From Roseomonas gilardii (GTDB taxonomy: Bacteria > Pseudomonadota > Alphaproteobacteria > Acetobacterales > Acetobacteraceae), in contig NZ_CP015583.1 of assembly GCF_001941945.1 (NCBI RefSeq), forward strand, positions 857,001 to 921,000: DNA of 64,000 bases, written 5' to 3'. The notes beneath the pieces are model-generated. The model did not search any database and was not told the origin of the DNA. It saw only the letters and a list, made by a program, of their open reading frames with translations. The stretch's first letter is position 1; each line of letters starts with the position of its first letter. The position numbers and the translations under genes are program-made. Shown one piece after another: positions 7,877 through 16,598 of the stretch.

Positions 7877-9646
7877 TCAGACCAGCGCCCAGTGCTGATG
7901 TGCCTCGGACGACTGGGCAATGTTCTGGGTGATCTGGGCCCGGTCCATGCTGCCGCTGTCGAGCAGATGCGTCCAGAAGGCCAGGCCCTCGGCTTCCGCC
8001 TGCCGTCCGAGACCGCCCTGGTAGAGGGCCTCGACGAATTCGCCGCTGGACTGGTTCGCGTGGAGGGACGCGAATTCGTCCGAGTTGGCGAAGGTCTGGG
8101 CGAGATTGCTTCCTCCCTGCTCGATCACCGACTGATAGAACTTGATCTCGCCGGCATCGGGATCGCGCCCGAGGGCCGTGCCATAGAGGGCCCGGATCAG
8201 GCTGGCCTGTTCGCCCCGCGTGTCGGCGTCGGTGCGGGAGAGGGCCTGCCAATGGTCTAGCGTCTCCGCCGCGCCGGCGAAGCCGCTCAGCACATCGGCC
8301 CGGCTGGCGCCATGTTGCAGGACGTCCAGCCAGGAGGCGATTTCGTTGTCGGCGGCCGTGCGGCCGAGCATGCTGCCGTACAGGCCTTCGATGAAGGCGG
8401 TGTCGGTCTGGCCCGCCTGCTGCGCGATCGCCTCGTCGCTGGACAACAGGACTCGCGCCATGTCCGTCCGGCTCAGCCCGTCGGCCATTCCCTGTGTCCA
8501 GAAGGTGAGGCCTTCGGTATCGGCCGCGCGGCCGAGATAGCCTTCGTAGAGGATCGCCAGATAGGTGGATCCGGTGTGGCTCAGGTCATAGCCCGCGCCG
8601 CTGGCATCATTCGCCAGGGCATTGCCCGCGGCATCGGCGATGCCGCTGCCATCGGCGCGAAGCTGCAATGACAGGCTGCCGATGCCGAGCGGTGCGTCGA
8701 TCGATACGACATAGGTGCTGTCATCCTGCGCGGTGACCGACTTGATGGCCGCCTCGGGCAGGCCGGTGCTCAGCAACTGGAAGTCGGACGCGTCCACGCC
8801 GGTGACGGCTTCCGAGAAATGGACTTCGTAGCGCACGCTGTCGGCGGTGCCGGCACCCGCATCCATCTGCGTCAGGGTTGCCACGGGTAGGATGCCATCG
8901 ACGCCCAGCGCGCTGTCCTGGTCAAGAACCAGGCCCGAGAGGTCGGCGGCGACATAGGATGCGGAAAGGATCGAGCCGCCATGCAGATCGATACCCAGCA
9001 CGTTGAGATGTGCGGTCTGCTCGCCGGCGCCGACCGTGAAGCGGAAGACGAGATGGGTGCTGTCGGAGGCCGTGGGATCGTAGGTGGCGGTCCCGCCAGT
9101 GTCGAGGGACAGGGTGGGCGTGCCCGTGACGAGCACGTCGGCGGACAGGGCGACGATCAGGGACGCTTCCTGGCCAAGATGCAGCGTGGTGTCCGTCGTG
9201 TCGACCTGCACCGAGGAGACGGTCGGCGCCGGATTGGGAGCGAGGGAGCCGGAGGCGAGAACGTAATTGCCAGTGCGGCTGTTATACCCATCAAGTTCGA
9301 TATAGTAGGTGAGGCCCTGCGTGGCCGTGAAATTGACCTCGGATGCCGGGCTGTAGGGACTGTCGTCGTTCTCCGTGACCAGCGCCAGCGACCCGAAAGC
9401 ATTGTCGCCCGTGGTGCTCCAGACGGTCAGGGTGGTGTCGAAGTCCGAACCGTTGGTGTTGAACGCGACGTTGCCCGTCGCGGTCGGCTGGTAGACGAAC
9501 CAGAGGCTGTGGTTCATGAACCCGCTCCAGGTCGTGTTGGGCTCCCCGCTCTGCTGGGTTGCCTCGACATTGGAGCCTGTCAGGAAGACGGGCAGCGAGC
9601 TGATCACTGTGGCGCTGGCGATGTCGTCGTTGGCCGGGGCAGCCAT
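7877..9646 (-). CDS. DUF4214 domain-containing surface/secreted protein
   Basis: 589 residues, low in lysine and cysteine. The N-terminal ~130 residues (NDDIASATVISSLP, SLWFVYQPTATGNVAF, LTYYIELDGYNSRTGNYVLA) resemble a beta-sandwich pre-peptidase-like domain. Residues ~140-350 look like Ig/invasin-type surface domains (VSSVQVDTTDTTLHLGQEA; YEVHFSEAVTGVDASDF). From ~360 to the end there are DUF4214 units (YLAILYEGYLGRAADTEGLTFW, FIEGLYGSMLGRTA, LIRALYGTALGRDPDAGE, FVEALYQGGLGRQAEAEGLAFW). DUF4214 is common in S-layer and type I secreted proteins. There is no signal peptide, so C-terminal type I export is the likely route (inference). The RBS GAGGAA lies 8 bases before the ATG. Confidence 0.8.
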   Translation of the reverse strand: MAAPANDDIASATVISSLPVFLTGSNVEATQQSGEPNTTWSGFMNHSLWFVYQPTATGNVAFNTNGSDFDTTLTVWSTTGDNAFGSLALVTENDDSPYSPASEVNFTATQGLTYYIELDGYNSRTGNYVLASGSLAPNPAPTVSSVQVDTTDTTLHLGQEASLIVALSADVLVTGTPTLSLDTGGTATYDPTASDSTHLVFRFTVGAGEQTAHLNVLGIDLHGGSILSASYVAADLSGLVLDQDSALGVDGILPVATLTQMDAGAGTADSVRYEVHFSEAVTGVDASDFQLLSTGLPEAAIKSVTAQDDSTYVVSIDAPLGIGSLSLQLRADGSGIADAAGNALANDASGAGYDLSHTGSTYLAILYEGYLGRAADTEGLTFWTQGMADGLSRTDMARVLLSSDEAIAQQAGQTDTAFIEGLYGSMLGRTAADNEIASWLDVLQHGASRADVLSGFAGAAETLDHWQALSRTDADTRGEQASLIRALYGTALGRDPDAGEIKFYQSVIEQGGSNLAQTFANSDEFASLHANQSSGEFVEALYQGGLGRQAEAEGLAFWTHLLDSGSMDRAQITQNIAQSSEAHQHWALV

Positions 9647-10029
9647 GGTAGTTGTTTCCTCGTCGTTATCCGCCGATGAGGCCGGGCGGAGCGCGCGAGA
9701 AATACCACCTATGGTTTATAATCCTAGATTGTTAACAACCTATTTACGAATGTCGGGCCATTTCGGCTGCGGAAAATCCGGAATGCCGGCGGGCTGTGAC
9801 CGCGCGGCCACGCCCTGGGCGCGAATGGTGGGGACGTAGGGGGTGAGATGCCGCCTGCGTGGGTGGGGCGGTGCAAACGCAGACGAGCGTGGCGGGGGCG
9901 TCTCCGCCCCGGCTGGGTCGCGCCTAGCTGGGTCGCGATGGCTCTGCGTTGCGCATTCGGCCGGGGAAAGGGCTCGCCTCCCCCCCCAGGCACAGACGAA
10001 ACGCCAGGTTGGCCCTCCGCCCTCCCGCG
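9647..10029. other. Intergenic region upstream of the DUF4214 gene
   Basis: 383 bp without a convincing gene. The part near the DUF4214 start is AT-rich (9705-9760) and probably holds its promoter; a perfect 10-bp palindrome TTGTTAACAA lies at 9729-9738 and could be an operator. Around 9945-10000 the sequence (TGCGTTGCGCATTCGGCCGG, then a GGGGAAAGG..CCTCCCCCC hairpin) resembles one end of the dispersed palindromic element at 2145-2465. Confidence 0.5.
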
Positions 10030-11340
10030 TCAGAAGGCCAGCAGGTTCTCGCGGAACTGGGCGTGCGTGTACTCGGTGCGCATCAGGCCGCGCTTCTGCA
10101 GCGCCGGGACGAGCCCGTCCGTGATCTCGGCCACGCAGCGGCGGCTGACATCGGGGAGCGAGAAGAGGAAGCCGTCGCCGCCGACCTCCTCCATCGCCTC
10201 GCCCATGCGCTCCGCGATCTGGTCGGGCGTGCCGACGAGCTCCACCGAGCCGTTCCTGTTGTAGTCCACCAGCAGCTCGCGCAGCGTGCGGCCGCCCGCC
10301 TTGCGCTGGAACTGTTCCAGGCTCTGCTGGTGGCCGTTGGTGGTAAGGCTGGGCAGCGGCTTGTCCAGGTCGAACTGGGCGAAGTCGATATTGGTGATCT
10401 TGCTCAGATGGGCGAGGCGGATCTGCGGGTTCTCGGCATAGTACTCGGCCCGCCGTGCCTCGCGGGCCTTCGCCTCCGCCTCGGTCTCGCCGAGGATGGG
10501 GGAGATGAGGAAGAGGACCTTGCAGGAATCCGGGTCGCGGCCCGCGGCCTCCATGCGGCGGCGGATGTCGTCGCGATAGGCCTTCATCCCCGCCGTGCCC
10601 TTGATCGAGGCGACGATCGTGTCGGCGTGCTCGGCGGCGAACTGGCGGCCGCGCGGGGAGCCGCCGGCCTGGGCGATCACCGGCTGGCCCTGCGGGCAGG
10701 GGCCGGAATTCAGCGGGCCGCGGGAGCGGAAGTACTTTCCCTCATGGTGGATGGCATGGACCTTGGTGGGGTCGATGAGCTGCCCGCTTTCCCGGTTCGC
10801 CATGATCGCGCCCGGCTCCCAGGAGCCCCAGAGGCCGCGCACCACCTGCATGTACTCGTCGGCCATGTCGTAGCGGTTGTCATGTTCCGGCAACCGGTCG
10901 AGGCCGAAATTCTGCGCGGCGAAGTCGGAGGAGCCGGTGACCGCGTTCCAGCCGATGCGCCCGGCGGAGACCTGGTCCAGCGTCGCGACGAGGCGGGCCA
11001 GAAGGTAGGGCGGGTAGGCGAAGGTGGCGAGGGTGGTCACGATGCCGATGCGCGAGGTCTCCCGCGCCATCAGCGCCGCCACCACCGAGGGGTCCTGCCG
11101 CGGCACGGCGATGCCGTATTTCAGGTAGACGTCGCGGTTCCCGCCATAGCTCTCGCCGATATAGGAACTGTCCTCCAGCAGCACATAATCGAAGCAGGCG
11201 CGCTCCAGATTGCGTGTCATCTCCAGGAAGAATTCCGGCATCATCCAGCCGTCGGCGGGGTTGCCGGTCCAGGGCTCGCCCCAGGCCTGGATGCTGGAAC
11301 CCTGGAGGAACCAGCCGAGATGGAAGGGGCGTGCCGTCAT
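10030..11340 (-). CDS. NtaA/SnaA/DszA family FMN-dependent monooxygenase
   Basis: Flavin-dependent monooxygenase of the bacterial luciferase-like superfamily, 436 residues, the usual length for the nitrilotriacetate monooxygenase component A group. It uses reduced FMN from a separate reductase and O2. Visible family features: the N-terminal LGWFLQGSSIQAWGEPWTG, the central AYPPYLLARLVATLDQVSAG-type segment followed by RIGWNAVTGSSD, the NRYDMADEYMQVVRGLW block and QAGGSPRGRQFAAEHAD. The substrate is not determined. It lies 56 bases downstream of the benE-type transporter on the same strand, so import followed by oxidation of an organic acid is a reasonable inference. No flavin reductase gene is nearby. 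Confidence 0.88.
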   Translation of the reverse strand: MTARPFHLGWFLQGSSIQAWGEPWTGNPADGWMMPEFFLEMTRNLERACFDYVLLEDSSYIGESYGGNRDVYLKYGIAVPRQDPSVVAALMARETSRIGIVTTLATFAYPPYLLARLVATLDQVSAGRIGWNAVTGSSDFAAQNFGLDRLPEHDNRYDMADEYMQVVRGLWGSWEPGAIMANRESGQLIDPTKVHAIHHEGKYFRSRGPLNSGPCPQGQPVIAQAGGSPRGRQFAAEHADTIVASIKGTAGMKAYRDDIRRRMEAAGRDPDSCKVLFLISPILGETEAEAKAREARRAEYYAENPQIRLAHLSKITNIDFAQFDLDKPLPSLTTNGHQQSLEQFQRKAGGRTLRELLVDYNRNGSVELVGTPDQIAERMGEAMEEVGGDGFLFSLPDVSRRCVAEITDGLVPALQKRGLMRTEYTHAQFRENLLAF

Positions 11341-11396
11341 CGCTCAACTCCTGATGCGCCGCTCTCCCCGGATCTCCGCGTGGGGGATCTCCGTGT

Positions 11397-12554
11397 TCAG
11401 GGCAGCGGCCTGCGCAGGCGGGACAGTGCAAGCATCGCGCCACCGGCCAGCAAGCCCCAGAAGGCGCCGCTGATCCCGGCGAAGGCGGTGCCGGAGGCGG
11501 TGACGAGGAGGGTGACGATGGCGGCCTCGCGCTGTTCCGGCACGGCCATGGCGCCTTGCAGGGAGCCGCCCAGAGCGCCCAGCAAAGCGAGGCCCGCCAC
11601 CGCCTCCACCAGCACGGGCGCCGCGGCGACGAAGGCCGTGACGAAGCCGGCGAGCAGGCCGAAGAGGATATAGCCCACGCCGTTCACCACGGCGGCCTTC
11701 CACCGCTGTGCCGGGTCGGGATGCGCGTCCTCGTTGGCGCAGAGGGCGGCGGTGATGGCGGCGAGGTTCACCGCATGGCCGCCGAGGAAGGCGGCGGCGA
11801 TGGAGAAGAGGCCGGTGGCGCGGAACAGCGGCCCGGGCGCGGGGCGGTAGCCGTAGAGGCCGAGCGTGGCCAAGCCGGGAATATTCTGCGAGGCCATGGT
11901 GACCAGGAAAAGCGGGATGGCGGTGCCGATCAGCGCCTGAACGGTGAATTGCGGCATCACCGGCATGGGAACGGGCCAGCCCGCCATGATCGGGGCGCCC
12001 GGCATCGCCATGATGAGCCCGAAGGCCACGATCACCGCCGCCGGCACGGCGAGCAGCCGGTGCAGCCGCCCGGCGATGGCCCAGGCGGCGATCACCGCGA
12101 GGGCCGGGCCCGGCATCTGCGCCACGGCCCGCACCGGGGCGAGGCAGAGGCCGAAAAGCACCCCGGCCAGCATGGCGCTGGCCAGCGAGGCGGGGATGGC
12201 GGCGACCCAGCGGCCCAGCGGCTTCCACCAGCCCGCCAGGACCACCAGCAGCGCCGAGACCAGGAAGGCGCCGACGGCCACGGGGAAGCCTCCGGCGACG
12301 GCGCCGGAACTGGCGAGCAGGGCGGCGCCCGGCGTGCTCCAGGCGACGCTGACGGGCATGCGGCTGCGCAGGCTGAGCAGGATGCCGCAGAGGCCCATGG
12401 CGACGGCCAGCGCCATCAGCCCGGAGGCCGCCTGGGCCGGGCTGGCCCCGGCGACGGTCAGGCCGCGCAGCACCACGGCGAAGGAACTGGCGAAGCCGAC
12501 GAAGGCGGCGAGCAGGCCGGCGGCCAGGGTCTGGGGCGGCAGGAGGTCTCGCAT
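11397..12554 (-). CDS. benE: BenE family benzoate/H+ symporter
   Basis: Inner-membrane proton-coupled carrier related to BenE. 385 residues, almost wholly hydrophobic, with roughly eleven to twelve predicted membrane segments. Family-like stretches include MPVSVAWSTPGAALL, the central IPLFLVTMASQNIPGLATL and LGGHAVNLAAITAALCANED. BenE proteins import benzoate; no benzoate dioxygenase genes are seen here, so the real substrate may be another aromatic or carboxylic acid. The start is ATG 12554; the Shine-Dalgarno is poor. It borders the AT-rich island upstream and is probably cotranscribed with the monooxygenase downstream. Confidence 0.85.
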   Translation of the reverse strand: MRDLLPPQTLAAGLLAAFVGFASSFAVVLRGLTVAGASPAQAASGLMALAVAMGLCGILLSLRSRMPVSVAWSTPGAALLASSGAVAGGFPVAVGAFLVSALLVVLAGWWKPLGRWVAAIPASLASAMLAGVLFGLCLAPVRAVAQMPGPALAVIAAWAIAGRLHRLLAVPAAVIVAFGLIMAMPGAPIMAGWPVPMPVMPQFTVQALIGTAIPLFLVTMASQNIPGLATLGLYGYRPAPGPLFRATGLFSIAAAFLGGHAVNLAAITAALCANEDAHPDPAQRWKAAVVNGVGYILFGLLAGFVTAFVAAAPVLVEAVAGLALLGALGGSLQGAMAVPEQREAAIVTLLVTASGTAFAGISGAFWGLLAGGAMLALSRLRRPLP

Positions 12555-12979
12555 CGGGAGGAAATGCTTTCAGGCGGCGCTGGGTTCTGGTGAAGGCGTA
12601 AGCAGTACAAATCGTCGAATGAATAACCAAAGCCCAGAGCAGCCGGAAGAGTCGTTCATGGCCCTCCTACAGTCTTCCCGTTCAGTCTTCGAGAAATCAT
12701 GACAACATCCGGAGGTTGGTCGCGAAACCACCTGTGGCGCTTGTCATAGTCCTATGTCGTCGTGAGGTTTCGGTGCCTTGTGGATGCATCAGGGGGGGGT
12801 GTCATGTGTGTCGATGGTGGGGAAAATCACTACGCAATGTCTCGCCTGACCTGTGCGAGATGTAAAATTTTGCCAGATAAAAGAAATTATGATGTCTGCG
12901 AAGACCGAGACTGCTCCATTATTTCTTGCGGTTTGATGCGGATCTATCGGCGTAATGAATGTCTGGTTCTGCTTGTGGA
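12555..12979. other. Start of AT-rich island, no supported gene
   Basis: Region upstream of benE in which base composition falls sharply from the GC-rich surroundings. It includes a run of eight Gs near 12792-12799. An ORF of about 102 codons on the plus strand (12762-13070) contains a cysteine-rich patch (TCARCK, VCEDRDC) but lacks a convincing RBS and runs antisense to the 65-codon ORF that follows. The benE promoter should lie here. Confidence 0.45.
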
Positions 12980-13177
12980 TTATTTTTCTTGGTTTGAATT
13001 CTCCATGGTGCGAAGTAAGTTCACCATGCAGAATAGAATATTTGCGACACGATCTTTCCTGGCTTCGTAAGCAGCCACGGCAATCAGCTCAACACCTCTG
13101 ATGTAATCTTTTTCATTTGTCATCCCTGGCACGACAAATGGCTGGGCCAGCGTATCAATCGAAGCATCTTCGATCAT
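12980..13177 (-). CDS. Hypothetical protein (65 aa) in AT-rich island
   Basis: Not recognised. 65 residues, predicted mainly helical, with a segment GVELIAVAAYEARKDRVANI followed by LFCMVNLLRTM that could form an amphipathic helix. It begins at ATG 13177 with an AAAGAGAT stretch upstream as a moderate ribosome-binding site; a small hairpin ATCTC-TTTTT-GAGAT (13186-13200) lies just before it. Composition is AT-rich like the rest of the island. It overlaps a competing plus-strand ORF, so it is tentative. Confidence 0.4.
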   Translation of the reverse strand: MIEDASIDTLAQPFVVPGMTNEKDYIRGVELIAVAAYEARKDRVANILFCMVNLLRTMENSNQEK

Positions 13178-13885
13178 AGATCATAATCTCTTTTTGAGAT
13201 GTTTCAGCAGTTGATAGTCTCGGTTGGTTTGATTCGGAAATCAATAGACAACCTTGGGTTGTGATTGGTGACCTTGAACAAGTCGCTGCGTGTTGCTAAA
13301 ATGCAACATGCAGTGTTGATCGCGGGGCACACATCATACTTGTGCACCATCTATGAAATCACCTTTGACGCGCCATTAACATATTGTTTTTGCGAGTTTT
13401 TTTTGAAGTTGACCACAAATTGGGAGGCTGGATGCGCCTGATCTCTCAAGATGGATAAGGGCGTGTCCAGGCTCCATCGATTTGTTCGCGTTCATCAGTA
13501 GAGCCCTGCTGAGGTACTCTTCTATATTTTCAATTTGTCGCAGAGCATAAAGTGAATAACCGCACCCATAAGGCGGCGCAAATTTCCGATAAAATTTAAA
13601 AATGCCATGTAATTTTTCAAATTTTACTTGAAAATATGCTGAATTCCTTATGGATTTATTATTGAGGCAGAATATAGAGACGTGAAGTTCGTGGCTGAAA
13701 GGTGAGCCGATTTTTCCTGACGACCGTATCTATAACTAGAGACGCACCAAAAAATATACTTCGATTATCTTTTAGACTTTTGAGGCTTGCAAGTGGTTGT
13801 GACAGATAAGAATTTACGTATAACTGTGGAGGTGTAAACCTTGAATCTCTACCATGAGTAGAGGTTTGGCAGAGGAGTTACGAAT
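13178..13885. other. AT-rich non-coding stretch of the island
   Basis: About 700 bp with no supported ORF and composition far below the chromosome in GC. Small dyads are visible, including TTTTCAA-ATTTTAC-TTGAAAA at 13614-13634. The region immediately before 13886 must hold the expression signals of the next small ORF. No transposase remnant, tRNA or attachment repeat was recognised. Confidence 0.5.
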
Positions 13886-14089
13886 TTGGTGCAAGATTTT
13901 CCTGGCAGACACTTAGAGCGCCAGTTTCTCATCGATGAACATCTGCGAGCAGCGACTGCGGCGCTCGAAGCGGCGCTTGTGGCCCCGCAGCGTTCAGTCA
14001 AAGCTCGTCAGATGAGCAAGGCACTTGCCGAGTTGGCTATGGCAAAGAAAATTCAAAATGAAATAGAAATACTGGAGCAGAAAAAATAA
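13886..14089 (+). CDS. Hypothetical small helical protein (67 aa)
   Basis: Not recognised. 67 residues, rich in Ala, Glu, Lys and Gln, with a probable coiled coil in the second half (KARQMSKALAELAMAKKIQN). The start is TTG 13886 or the adjacent GTG 13889; a good Shine-Dalgarno, AGGAG, sits at 13872-13876. It is convergent with the next small ORF, and a hairpin lies between them at 14120-14134, which supports both being genuine genes. Composition is intermediate between the island and the chromosome. Confidence 0.5.
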   Translation: MVQDFPGRHLERQFLIDEHLRAATAALEAALVAPQRSVKARQMSKALAELAMAKKIQNEIEILEQKK

Positions 14090-14119
14090 ACAATGATGCT
14101 ATCTTGCCAATCCCAGTAT

Positions 14120-14134
14120 ATGCCGATCCGGCAT
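14120..14134. terminator. Short hairpin between convergent small ORFs
   Basis: ATGCCG-ATC-CGGCAT, a perfect 6-bp stem with a 3-base loop, between the stops of the convergent 67-aa and 81-aa ORFs and touching the stop codon of the latter. Plausible weak bidirectional terminator. Confidence 0.4.
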
Positions 14135-14379
14135 TAAGCTGTTCTGGAAAATTCCTGAATGAGAAGGTCTATTCCGTTGCTAACGGAGGCGGCCATAATT
14201 GCGCGCACGGAGATGTCATCGACGGTGCCGAGCATTTCGCATTCGATGTTTTCAAGCAGTGAGGATATTTCAGTTTTCACTTCCTCGAGGTATTTCAAAG
14301 GGTCTGGAGATGCCTCGGCTTTCTTTCTGAGCACGACGACGATCAGCGATCGAAAATTTTTTTCAAAATCACCACTCAT
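14134..14379 (-). CDS. Hypothetical protein (81 aa) in AT-rich island
   Basis: Not recognised. 81 residues, predicted mostly helical (FEKNFRSLIVVVLRKKAEAS; DPLKYLEEVKTEISSLLENI), with no signal peptide or membrane helix. The start at ATG 14379 has a clear Shine-Dalgarno, CAGGAG, about 7 bases upstream, which argues that it is translated. Its stop abuts a hairpin shared with the convergent 67-aa ORF. Confidence 0.55.
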   Translation of the reverse strand: MSGDFEKNFRSLIVVVLRKKAEASPDPLKYLEEVKTEISSLLENIECEMLGTVDDISVRAIMAASVSNGIDLLIQEFSRTA

Positions 14380-14846
14380 TCGGGACTCCTGTTGATGGAG
14401 CTTAAATACAACTCATGATTGTTGTACATTGCCTAATCTAATACGTCCAGTAGCATATTGATCGGCATTAATCGCGAAATGTGCGTGTAACAGAAAGAGC
14501 AACCTGTGCGGGTGAGGGCTCAGGATTTTCCTGACATTCCATGGTGGTCCTACGGCCAACTGGAGCTCGGAAAGCGCGGTCGTTCCCAGGTAGCACTCAG
14601 TTGAGGACTGACAGCCATAGCGGCATATTTCAGTTCGTTTATGGAATGATCTGTGCCCGCGGTCACAGAGACAAAGAGAAGTGTCTCTCTGTACCTTGTC
14701 ATCTGGGGTTGTGGGCCTGACCCAGGAGGCACGAGGCATGCCCACCACCGCCATCAGGAAGGCGGTGGAAGGGTCCTTTCCAGAGGATGTGTCTCCGCCA
14801 TGAGGGTTGGCGGCGAGAGGAACAGGCGCCCTCCCGCCGCCGCCTC
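14380..14846. other. Distal end of AT-rich island and oxidoreductase 3' flank
   Basis: 467 bp without a convincing gene. A 113-codon minus-strand ORF (14413-14754) has no RBS or recognisable fold. Hairpins: ACAGAGACA against TGTCTC..TGT near 14665-14692, CCACCGCC against GGCGGTGG near 14747-14770, and a GCCGCC/GGCGGC stem overlapping the stop of the FAD oxidoreductase gene at 14847, which probably terminates it. GC content climbs back to the chromosomal level from about 14700. Confidence 0.45.
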
Positions 14847-16598
14847 TCAGGCGGCGTGGCGCGCCGGTTCCGGCTGTGCCGCGGCGCCGTGGCCGGCGGC
14901 GTGCTTGGCGATACGCCAGCCGAAGACCATGGCCGGGCCGAGCGTGGTGCCGGGGCCCGGATAGGTGCCGCGGAAGATCGAGCTGAGGTCGTTGCCGCAG
15001 GCATAGAGGCCGGGGATGGGCTGGCCTTGGCCATCCAGCACGCGGCCGTCACCATCGCCCTGGAGCCCGCCGCTGCAGGCGAGGTCGGCGGGCCAGACCG
15101 CCATGGCGTAGAAGGGGCCCTGGCCGATCGGGCGCATGCAGGGGTTGGGCTTGTTCGACGGATCGCCGTTGAAGCGGTTGACCGTGCTGCTGCCACGGCC
15201 GAAGGCCTCGTCCACGCCGGTCGCGGCATAGCGGTTGTGCTCGGCGACGGTCTGCTCGAAGCCGTCGGCGTCGAAGCCGGCCTTCTGCGCCAGGTCGCGC
15301 AGCGAACTGCCCTCGATGAGGTAGCTGGCCTTCAGGAAGGGTTCCAGCCGCTTCGTGCCGGGGAAGACCATGCCCAGGCCGTACTGCTTCAGGAAGCCCG
15401 CGTCGCAGATCAGCCAGGCAGGCAGCGTCGGCACGGTCTCGTTCGAGCGGAGCATGCCCATGACGAAGTCGTGGTAGGAATCGGACTCGTTCACGAAGCG
15501 CCGCCCGGCCTTGTTCACCGCGATCAGCCCCGGCTTGGCGCGGTCGAGGATGATGTGCGGCCAGACGGATTCCCGCCCGTCCGGATGCTTCAGGATGGAG
15601 CAGGGCATCCAGAGGCCGGGGCTGTCGAGCCCTTCGGCCAGCGCGGCGCCGTTGCGCAGCGCGAGGGAGACGCCGTCGCCCGTATTGGTCTCGGGGGCGA
15701 GGGAGCGCTGCTTCGTGCCCTCCGGGAAGAGCTGCGCGCGCAGGGCCTTGTTGTGTGCGATGCCGCCGGTGGCGAGCACCACGCCGCGCCGCGCGCGGAT
15801 CGCCCGGCGCCCGTCCTTGCCGGCGACGATGGCGCCCAGTACCGCGCCGTCGCGCTTCACCAGCTCCATCAGCGGCGTCTCGAAGCGGACGGGCACCTTG
15901 CGCTGGCGCAGGCTGTAGAGCAGGCGGCCGACCAGGGCGTTGCCCATCACCAGCCGCGTGCCGCGCCGGTGGCGGAGGCGGTCGCGGACATGGCGCAGCA
16001 GCAGGCCGGTGGCGGTGCGGAAATGGGCGACGGAGCCGAAGGGCTTGAGCAGCGGCTCGATCTCCGTCCGCTGCACCATCATGCCGCCCAGCACCATGAA
16101 GACATCGCGCGGCGGCCGCACGCGGCGGAAATCCTCGCCGAGCAGGCGGCCGTCGAAGGGGGCAGGGGACAGGGCGCGGCCGCCATAGGCCTCGCCGGGA
16201 TGGTTGCCGAGATAGTCCGGATGCGCCTTGGCCGGGATCAGGTGGACCTCGGTCTTCGTTTCCAGCTCGTCCACCGCCTTGGGCCCGGCCTCCAGGAAGG
16301 CGGCGCGCGCCGCGTCGCCGCCGCGCAGGCCGATCACCGATTGCAGGTAGCGCGCCGCGTCCTCCACGGAATCGGGCACGCCCGCCTTGACGCTCAGGCT
16401 GGTGCCGGGGATCCAGATCGTGCCGCCGGAGGTGGCGGTGATGCCGCCGGCCATGCCGGTCTTCTCGCAGAGCAGGACGTCGAGCCCTTCCAGCGATCCC
16501 ACCAGCGCGGCGGTCATGCCCCCCGCGCCGGCGCCGATCACCAGGAGATCGACCTCCTCATCCCAGTGCGGGGCAGCATGAGGGGCTTCAGACGGCAT
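14847..16598 (-). CDS. FAD-dependent oxidoreductase (3-ketosteroid dehydrogenase-like), second of pair
   Basis: 583-residue flavoprotein of the FAD-binding-2 family (fumarate reductase / 3-ketosteroid Δ1-dehydrogenase relatives). N-terminal dinucleotide fold VDLLVIGAGAGGMTAALVGS (about 17-36), then TSGGTIWIPG, a central GVVLATGGIAHNK and a C-terminal GLYACGNDLSSIFRGTYPGP-type FAD-binding segment. Such enzymes introduce or reduce carbon-carbon double bonds in ring or carboxylate substrates; the substrate is unknown. The start is ATG 16598 with GGGAGA 7 bases upstream rather than the TTG at 16613. It overlaps the preceding paralogue by 11 bases, implying coupled translation, and sits under an IclR regulator. 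Confidence 0.85.
   Translation of the reverse strand: MPSEAPHAAPHWDEEVDLLVIGAGAGGMTAALVGSLEGLDVLLCEKTGMAGGITATSGGTIWIPGTSLSVKAGVPDSVEDAARYLQSVIGLRGGDAARAAFLEAGPKAVDELETKTEVHLIPAKAHPDYLGNHPGEAYGGRALSPAPFDGRLLGEDFRRVRPPRDVFMVLGGMMVQRTEIEPLLKPFGSVAHFRTATGLLLRHVRDRLRHRRGTRLVMGNALVGRLLYSLRQRKVPVRFETPLMELVKRDGAVLGAIVAGKDGRRAIRARRGVVLATGGIAHNKALRAQLFPEGTKQRSLAPETNTGDGVSLALRNGAALAEGLDSPGLWMPCSILKHPDGRESVWPHIILDRAKPGLIAVNKAGRRFVNESDSYHDFVMGMLRSNETVPTLPAWLICDAGFLKQYGLGMVFPGTKRLEPFLKASYLIEGSSLRDLAQKAGFDADGFEQTVAEHNRYAATGVDEAFGRGSSTVNRFNGDPSNKPNPCMRPIGQGPFYAMAVWPADLACSGGLQGDGDGRVLDGQGQPIPGLYACGNDLSSIFRGTYPGPGTTLGPAMVFGWRIAKHAAGHGAAAQPEPARHAA

Noticed and set aside
12762-13070. 102-codon plus-strand ORF with cysteine pairs in the island
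   Set aside because: No good ribosome-binding site, antisense to the 65-codon ORF, and the cysteines do not form a recognisable metal-binding fold. Not excluded.
14413-14754. 113-codon minus-strand ORF at the island edge
   Set aside because: No RBS, no similarity I recognise, and it spans hairpins; considered as a transposase remnant but no catalytic motif is visible.
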